From Mesorhizobium ciceri biovar biserrulae WSM1271 (lineage in GTDB: Bacteria; Pseudomonadota; Alphaproteobacteria; Rhizobiales; Rhizobiaceae), in the NCBI RefSeq assembly GCF_000185905.1, contig NC_014923.1:5479501-5543500 (forward strand): a stretch of 64,000 nucleotides of DNA. Direction: 5' to 3'. Shown here piece by piece: positions 58,939 to 64,000 of the stretch. Both the position numbers and the translations under genes were made by a program. Position 1 is the stretch's first letter. Every line of letters begins with the position of its first letter. The notes under the pieces are model-generated. The model was not told the DNA's origin. It did not search any database and saw nothing but the letters and a program-made list of their open reading frames with translations.

Positions 58939-60681
58939 ATGCGTTTGCATTCGCTCAGTTTGCATCCGAACAGCTCAGGCAAGTTGCTGACCCGCCTTGC
59001 CTCGATGTCGCTCCTGATAGCGACACTTGCAGTCGAGACAGCGCTGCCGACCTCTATGGCATACGACATCGGCTTTTTTGAGTTTGTTCCCGCCATTATT
59101 GCCATCTCATATCTCGAAGATCGCATGATCGCTCTTGCGGCAACATTTGTGATGGTTGCCGTCGGCTTGTTGACGCGGGATGTCCTGCACCATCCAATGC
59201 ATGTCGGCCTATGGGTTCAAGCCATTCTGCTGCTGGTTGCAGGGGGGATGATCGCCCTGACTTTCCACCGGCAGAGGCAGGACTACCGCACCCTTTTGCA
59301 GGTTGCGGAGGCTAGACTCGCGGCCTTGGAAGCAACCGAAAACAGGTATCGCTGGGCATTCGAACGTGCCGCCATTGGCTTTGCCAACATGAGTGAGAAC
59401 GGAGAGTTGCAACGGTCCAACAAGCGTCTTTGTGAGATGACAGGGTATGTCGAGGAGGAGCTTTCAAGTCTGCCGCTCAGCGCACTGGTCCACCCCGACG
59501 ACAACCACACCTTGGCGGAAGCGTTGACTCGCCTGAAAGACACGACTTCGTTCGGCTCGGAGATCCGTCTCCTGAGAAGAGACGGCACGATTTTGTGGAC
59601 AAGATTGGCCCTGTCTTTGGCCGTGCCAGCCGATGCTCTCCCTCAAAGCATTTTTGTAGTGGTGGACGACATATCGGGAGAGCGAACCGCCCGCGAGGCA
59701 CTCCGGGCTCAGAAGGAATGGTTGGACCTGGCGCTATCGTCAAGCCGGTTGGGAACATGGCGCATAGATTTCGAGAGCGGGTCCGTGAAGGGCTCAGCCG
59801 CGTTCTGGGAAATGATGGGACTGGTACCCGCGCCGAGCCGTCCATTGCAGGAATTGACTGCGGTCGTTCACCCGGCCGACTTGCCTAATCTGATGGCCCC
59901 GGGAGAGCTTGCATCAGGTGCCGACTATGACGCTGAGATCCGCATCAGGCGAACTGGCGGGCATATCCGCTGGATTGCTCTTCGGGGACGGGACGAATTG
60001 CGCGACGGTCGTGCACAGCGAATAGGAGTCGCCGCGGATCTCACCGATCGGCGCATAACCATTCTGCTGCGGGCTGCGGCGAAGAAGCGAGAGCGGGCCA
60101 TGCTTGAACAGCGCCATAGGCTCAACAATCTGTTTCCGGTGATCACGGCGCTTGTGAATATGGTTGGTGCCCCCGACAATGATATCGCTAGCTATAAGCA
60201 GACACTGATCGAAAAGATCGGCGCACTCCAGGCGACGCATCTGCTTCTTTCACGCGATGGCAGCCTGTCGGCTTCCCTGCGTGACCTCATCGTTCAGGAG
60301 TTGCAGCCCTATATGGGGACGCATGACATTTCGATCAGTGGACCCGAAATAAAAATGGCTGAGGGTTCGGCTGAGAGCTTCGCAATGATCGTTCACGAGC
60401 TTACGACCAATTCCGTGAAGCATGGGGCTCTCGGCACTCCGGCAGGACGGATCGAGGTCGTGTGGCAATTCGTGGCCCAGGAGCCCGGCGCCGACATAGT
60501 GTTTGAATGGTCGGAATCGGGAGAGCGCCGGGTCTCCACCTCGGCTCGGCGTGGTTTTGGGTCGTTGATTATCGGAGCCGGCGGTGAGCCTATCGTGGGC
60601 CACTCTTCCAAGCTTGAGATGCTGGATCACGGACTGAAATATTCGGTCCGGCTGCCGCCAAAAGCAATCGGCGCTAGTTGA
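58939..60681 (+). CDS. HWE-family sensor histidine kinase with two PAS domains
   Basis: This 580-residue kinase has three to four N-terminal membrane segments (about residues 18-112), two PAS domains (about 130-250 and 258-375), then the HWE kinase core: phospho-acceptor histidine in EQRHRLNNLFPVI, N-box HELTTNSVKHGALG, the WSESG motif and GFGSLII. HWE kinases are common in rhizobia and often serve light, redox or stress responses. Its 3' end overlaps that of the response regulator on the other strand by 8 bases, which suggests the two form a pair. Confidence 0.88.
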   Translation: MRLHSLSLHPNSSGKLLTRLASMSLLIATLAVETALPTSMAYDIGFFEFVPAIIAISYLEDRMIALAATFVMVAVGLLTRDVLHHPMHVGLWVQAILLLVAGGMIALTFHRQRQDYRTLLQVAEARLAALEATENRYRWAFERAAIGFANMSENGELQRSNKRLCEMTGYVEEELSSLPLSALVHPDDNHTLAEALTRLKDTTSFGSEIRLLRRDGTILWTRLALSLAVPADALPQSIFVVVDDISGERTAREALRAQKEWLDLALSSSRLGTWRIDFESGSVKGSAAFWEMMGLVPAPSRPLQELTAVVHPADLPNLMAPGELASGADYDAEIRIRRTGGHIRWIALRGRDELRDGRAQRIGVAADLTDRRITILLRAAAKKRERAMLEQRHRLNNLFPVITALVNMVGAPDNDIASYKQTLIEKIGALQATHLLLSRDGSLSASLRDLIVQELQPYMGTHDISISGPEIKMAEGSAESFAMIVHELTTNSVKHGALGTPAGRIEVVWQFVAQEPGADIVFEWSESGERRVSTSARRGFGSLIIGAGGEPIVGHSSKLEMLDHGLKYSVRLPPKAIGAS

Positions 60682-61348
60682 TGTCCCTGGCGGCCCATGT
60701 CTTCAGCAAAACCGCGGCTTCCGTCCGGTTTCGTGCCCCAAGTTCGCGCAGGACGGCAGCAGCATGAATCTTCGTCGTCGCTTCTGCAATTTCAAGAGAG
60801 CGGGCAATCTCTTTGTTCGAGTAACCTTCAGCCATCAACCTGAGGACTTCCTTCTGTCTGGACGTAAGCCTGCCCAGATTGTTGACGCTGATGGTCCTGT
60901 GGGGCATTTGCGTGGGAGCCTCGGATGGAAGGCGCACCGACTCCTTGGACCTTTGTGAAAGAAGTGCCGGAACGTAAATGCGGCCAGCCAGGATTTCGTT
61001 CACCGCCAGGACCACCTCCTCGTCCGTTTGGGACTTTACGATATAGCCATGAAGTCCAATCGAGAGGGCAGTTAGAATCTCGGCGCGTGAATCGGTCCCT
61101 GAGACAATTGCAAACCGTGTGTCGGGATGAGCCGGTAAGACGTCGCGAAGGTCGTCCTGACCGGACAGTCCCGGCATGTTCAGGTCGATGATGGCGAGAT
61201 CAACAGGCGCCTGATCTTCAAGCAAGCTTATGACGGTATCAAAACACGCCGCTTCGAATATTTCCAAGTCTGGAATGCCGGCCATCAAAGCCAGTCGCAG
61301 CCCACGACGATACAAGCCGTGATCATCGGCGATGATAATACGATACAT
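60674..61348 (-). CDS. NarL/FixJ-type response regulator
   Basis: This 224-residue regulator has an N-terminal receiver domain with the acidic pair in IIADDHG, the phospho-acceptor aspartate in LAIIDLNMPG and the lysine in YIVKSQ. The C-terminal LuxR-type helix-turn-helix is LTSRQKEVLRLMAEGYSNKE onward. The start is the ATG of MYRIIIADD. It is convergent with the HWE kinase, and its own promoter faces the nucleotidyltransferase operon. It probably controls exopolysaccharide genes on both sides. Confidence 0.9.
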   Translation of the reverse strand: MYRIIIADDHGLYRRGLRLALMAGIPDLEIFEAACFDTVISLLEDQAPVDLAIIDLNMPGLSGQDDLRDVLPAHPDTRFAIVSGTDSRAEILTALSIGLHGYIVKSQTDEEVVLAVNEILAGRIYVPALLSQRSKESVRLPSEAPTQMPHRTISVNNLGRLTSRQKEVLRLMAEGYSNKEIARSLEIAEATTKIHAAAVLRELGARNRTEAAVLLKTWAARDIN

Positions 61349-61828
61349 GAACCACCCACCTTTTGGCAGCCCGCATGTGTCCCTAGCTGCCGAAACCTCC
61401 CTTTGGATGGACTGTACGGTGACCCAACACAGATCAGCCGCCCGCTGATCCCCCGTATGTCGACGCTCGCCGCCGCCCATCGGCACATTTCAACCTTCTA
61501 ATATAGCTTACAATCGCACACATTTCAGGGCCAGATGTTGAAGTGTTTTTTTCGTACGAACGGTAGCGATGCCCTTCCGAGAAGGTCGTTGCCGGCGCCG
61601 GACATGTGAACAGTTCCCAGCTCTGATCGCCCTGCCGCGCCCATGCGCTGCCAACGGGAATATTGAATCAAAAGGCCGGGAAAGTGCCATTCAAATGCAC
61701 GACGACGCCTTCTCAAGCGCCACTTACCATCGCTGCACTCCGGAGAGGCAAAACCAACACTGGCGTACCTTCCGGCCGGGTGGGTTGGACCCATCACACC
61801 GCGACAGTCGTATCAATAGGAGGACGAG
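61349..61828. promoter_or_regulatory. Divergent control region, response regulator / nucleotidyltransferase operon (480 bases)
   Basis: No gene is supported here. It holds a perfect 10-bp palindrome TTCGTACGAA (61551-61560) preceded by a T-run, and an AT-rich stretch about 61498-61520. The nucleotidyltransferase ATG follows AGGAGG with good spacing. Promoters for both directions should lie here. Confidence 0.45.
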
Positions 61829-62551
61829 ATGAAAGCGGTCATTCAGTGCGGTGGAATGGGAACACGCCTTCGGCCTTTCACATCCATATTGCCCAAGCCT
61901 CTCATGCCGATCGGTGCTCGACCGGTTCTTGAATTGCTTTTGAAGTGGCTGCGGCGGAACGGCATTCAGGAAGTCTACGTCACGACCGGCTATCTGGGGC
62001 ACTTGATCCGCACCGTATGCGGGGACGGATCCCAGTGGAATCTAAGGATACGCTACACCCAGGAACTGGAACCTCTCGGCACCATTGGCCCGCTCTCCCT
62101 GATCAGGGAGGAACTGGACGAGCCGTTCATTGTTCTCAATGGGGACGTACTTACCGATCTCAGTCTCAGCCGGTTTGTGGCATCACACCGCACACACACG
62201 GATCCAGTCACCATAGCCACCGCATCCCGCGTCATCAAGATGGACTTCGGCGTCATCGACGAGGTCGACAACACCGTTCAAGTATTTCGTGAAAAGCCGA
62301 CGCTATCCCATCTGGTAAGTATGGGAATATATTGTATGAATCCAGACGTTTTTCGTTTTATACCTGACGGCATCGCCTTCGGATTCGACGATCTCATGCT
62401 GCAGATGATGCAAAACGGCACGAATGTGCACGTCTACAAACATGACGGGCTTTGGCTGGATATCGGACGCGTTGAAGATTTTCAAAACGCACAGACCATT
62501 GCCTGGGAAGAGCAGTCCGCATCGATCGAGGTCTCGGCAGCGGCCGCTTGA
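61829..62551 (+). CDS. Sugar nucleotidyltransferase (NDP-sugar pyrophosphorylase family)
   Basis: This 240-residue protein has the nucleotidyltransferase signature CGGMGTRLRPFTSILPKPLMPIG at its start, FIVLNGDVLTDL (metal aspartate) near residue 92 and WLDIGRVEDFQNA at the end, as in RmlA/ManC-core enzymes. It is short for RmlA (about 290) and lacks a mannose-isomerase domain. It would activate a sugar-1-phosphate, feeding the aminotransferase 39 bases downstream or another branch of polysaccharide synthesis. Confidence 0.85.
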   Translation: MKAVIQCGGMGTRLRPFTSILPKPLMPIGARPVLELLLKWLRRNGIQEVYVTTGYLGHLIRTVCGDGSQWNLRIRYTQELEPLGTIGPLSLIREELDEPFIVLNGDVLTDLSLSRFVASHRTHTDPVTIATASRVIKMDFGVIDEVDNTVQVFREKPTLSHLVSMGIYCMNPDVFRFIPDGIAFGFDDLMLQMMQNGTNVHVYKHDGLWLDIGRVEDFQNAQTIAWEEQSASIEVSAAAA

Positions 62552-62590
62552 GGGCTGAACGCTCGACCACGCCAACATGAGGAGGTCGTA

Positions 62591-63727
62591 ATGCTCTTGG
62601 TCAGCGCTCCTATTCTTGGCTTTCCGGAAAAGGCGGCCTTGGCCAAAGTTGTCGACAGTGGCTGGCTGACGATGGGGGATCAGGTACGAGCCTTTGAAGA
62701 GGCCTTCGCGGCCGTGCATGATGCGGTCGATTGCGTTGCCGTCAGCTCTTGCACCGCCGCCCTGCATCTCATTCTCCATGCACTTGGGATCGGTCCCGGA
62801 GACGAAGTTCTGGTTCCCTCGCTGACCTTCGTGGCGACCGCGAATGCAGTGCTCTACGTAGGAGCAACACCGGTATTCGTCGACATAGAGTCGGCCGAAG
62901 TGCCACTGATGTCCCTAAGCGACGCGGAAGCCAAGTGCACCGGACGCACCAAGGCCGTCATTCTCGTCCACTTTGCCGGCTACCTCGCCGACCGGGAAGA
63001 ATGGCAGAGATTTGCCCGTGTGCGAGGACTGCATATCGTCGAGGATGCCGCGCATGCTCCCGGCCTTAAGGAGGTGGGGACTTACGGTGCGGCCGCGGCC
63101 TTTAGCTTCTACGGCAACAAGAACATGACCACCGCGGAAGGTGGGGCCGTAATCGCCCGGGATGCACAGCTCCGTGAAGCGATCCGCCAGGCTCGCGGAC
63201 ATGGGATGACCAGCGGCACACATCAGCGGCTGAACAGCCGCACGCCGCAATACGATGTGACGATGCTCGGGTTCAATTACCGCATGGATGAATTGCGCGC
63301 CGCTATTGGCTTGGTCCAGCTTCAGAACCTGCAGGAATGGAATGAAATCCGGCGCATATTGGTCGTCCTCTATCGACGTCTGATCGCAGACTATTGCTCG
63401 GCTGTGACAGTTCCGTTCTGCAAACCGCGGACCTCGGCCTATCACATCATGCCTGTCCTCCTGCCACATGACGTCGACCGGCAAACGGTGATCGACCATC
63501 TGCGAACGAAGGGAATACAGACCACAATCCACTATACGCCCGTGCACCAGATGACGCTCTATCGCCAAATGTTCACTGAAATCCATCTGCCGAAGACCGA
63601 GGATTTCGCGCAGCGGGAGTTGACGATTCCACTACACCCGCAAATTACGGCAAGTGCGATCGAGTCGGTGGTTGTTGCGTTGGCCACCGCGATTGAAAGC
63701 AGCGGGCGCGCGGGAGCCGCGGCATGA
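62591..63727 (+). CDS. DegT/DnrJ/EryC1/StrS sugar aminotransferase
   Basis: This 378-residue PLP enzyme has the cofactor lysine in FSFYGNKNMTTAEGG (about residue 178), the aspartate in VEDAAHAPG near residue 153 and the family's NYRMDELRAAIGLVQL. It would transfer an amino group to a keto-sugar nucleotide, giving an amino sugar for the exopolysaccharide. Its stop overlaps the following gene (ATGA). Confidence 0.9.
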   Translation: MLLVSAPILGFPEKAALAKVVDSGWLTMGDQVRAFEEAFAAVHDAVDCVAVSSCTAALHLILHALGIGPGDEVLVPSLTFVATANAVLYVGATPVFVDIESAEVPLMSLSDAEAKCTGRTKAVILVHFAGYLADREEWQRFARVRGLHIVEDAAHAPGLKEVGTYGAAAAFSFYGNKNMTTAEGGAVIARDAQLREAIRQARGHGMTSGTHQRLNSRTPQYDVTMLGFNYRMDELRAAIGLVQLQNLQEWNEIRRILVVLYRRLIADYCSAVTVPFCKPRTSAYHIMPVLLPHDVDRQTVIDHLRTKGIQTTIHYTPVHQMTLYRQMFTEIHLPKTEDFAQRELTIPLHPQITASAIESVVVALATAIESSGRAGAAA

Positions 63728-64000
63728 ACGCACTCGACGTGACGATGCATCGGCCCGCCGTAGCTGGCACCAGCCACGGAATTGCCAGGCGCGCGATGGA
63801 TATCATCCTCGCCGCAGCAGCGGGAATGGCACTCGCTCCGCTGATGCTACTGATTGCTGTTGCACTCTTTGTCGAGGGTGGTTGGCCCGTGCTTTTCGCA
63901 CAGACGCGCCTGGGTGCCGGCGCAAAACCGTTTCGCATGTACAAGTTCCGCAAATTCAAGACAACAGCCGATCCTTTCGGCCTTGCGCTGACCATGAACG
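63724..64000 (+). CDS. Priming sugar-phosphate transferase (bacterial sugar transferase), 3' truncated
   Basis: The first 92 codons are visible; the window edge cuts the gene. A hydrophobic segment (about residues 27-50) is followed by FAQTRLGAGAKPFRMYKFRKFKT, the KFR motif of undecaprenyl-phosphate sugar transferases (WcaJ/ExoY-type catalytic part). It has only one membrane segment, so it is the short ExoY-like type. It would start the repeat unit by placing the first sugar phosphate on undecaprenyl phosphate. Confidence 0.88.
   Translation, partial: MNALDVTMHRPAVAGTSHGIARRAMDIILAAAAGMALAPLMLLIAVALFVEGGWPVLFAQTRLGAGAKPFRMYKFRKFKTTADPFGLALTMN

Noticed and set aside
1..64000. tRNA, rRNA, CRISPR array, insertion sequence or prophage
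   Set aside because: I looked for cloverleaf ends, spaced direct repeats, transposase motifs and flanking inverted repeats and saw none. The AT-rich ATP-grasp gene is the only strong sign of transfer and has no mobile element beside it.

Overview
The window looks like a chromosomal segment of an alphaproteobacterium of the Rhizobiales, most likely Mesorhizobium or a close relative. The reasons are the high GC content, a complete rhizobial/Brucella-type erythritol (ery) operon, long chains of overlapping genes, Liv-type aromatic uptake genes, an HWE-family histidine kinase and a rhizobial exopolysaccharide cluster. I saw no rRNA, tRNA, CRISPR array, phage or insertion sequence. The left and right edges each cut a gene.

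Region 1 (1-19.5 kb) is a sugar-acid and polyol island. On the + strand are a RuBisCO-like protein, a DUF1537 kinase (an OiaX/OiaK-type pair for 3-oxo-isoapionate) and separate DhaK and DhaL subunits. Converging on them from the right, on the - strand, is the ery operon: eryD (SorC-type repressor), a DUF2291 protein, eryE-eryF-eryG (sugar ABC transporter), eryA (kinase), eryB (dehydrogenase), eryC (racemase), eryH and eryI (isomerases). Erythritol enters, is phosphorylated, oxidised and isomerised to D-erythrose 4-phosphate. The OiaX product and the product of a tetrulose kinase are expected to join the same route at EryH/EryI. To the right lies a second, parallel kinase - DeoR regulator - GlpD-like dehydrogenase operon of unknown substrate. 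Its promoter region shares a near-identical palindromic 17-mer with the region upstream of eryD.

Region 2 (19.85-41.1 kb) is one apparent polycistron of 21 genes on the - strand, with no gap above 67 bases, divergent from a LysR regulator. It encodes two complete Liv-type ABC importers with Tat-type binding proteins, two kinds of aromatic hydroxylase (a single-component FAD enzyme and a two-component acyl-CoA-dehydrogenase-like enzyme with its flavin reductase), two intradiol (hydroxyquinol-type) dioxygenases, a maleylacetate reductase, an MhqO/MhqD-like pair, an SDR, a zinc alcohol dehydrogenase and an alpha/beta hydrolase. The logic is uptake of a hydroxylated aromatic, hydroxylation to hydroxyquinol, ring cleavage to maleylacetate and reduction to 3-oxoadipate. 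The exact substrate cannot be read from the sequence.

Region 3 (41.3-64 kb) concerns the cell surface. It holds a type I secretion pair (fusion protein and ABC exporter), an AT-rich ATP-grasp (TupA-like) gene, a large RTX protein with a glycosidase-like front half that is the obvious exporter cargo, and an exopolysaccharide cluster: GT4, Wzy-like polymerase, asparagine synthase, a Wzc-like protein with a degenerate Walker A, Wzx flippase, GT2, nucleotidyltransferase, DegT aminotransferase and priming sugar transferase (cut at the edge). Three regulators (a LuxR protein, an HWE histidine kinase and a NarL-type response regulator) sit inside the cluster and probably control it.

All functional calls rest on reading motifs and gene order. 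No database search was run.
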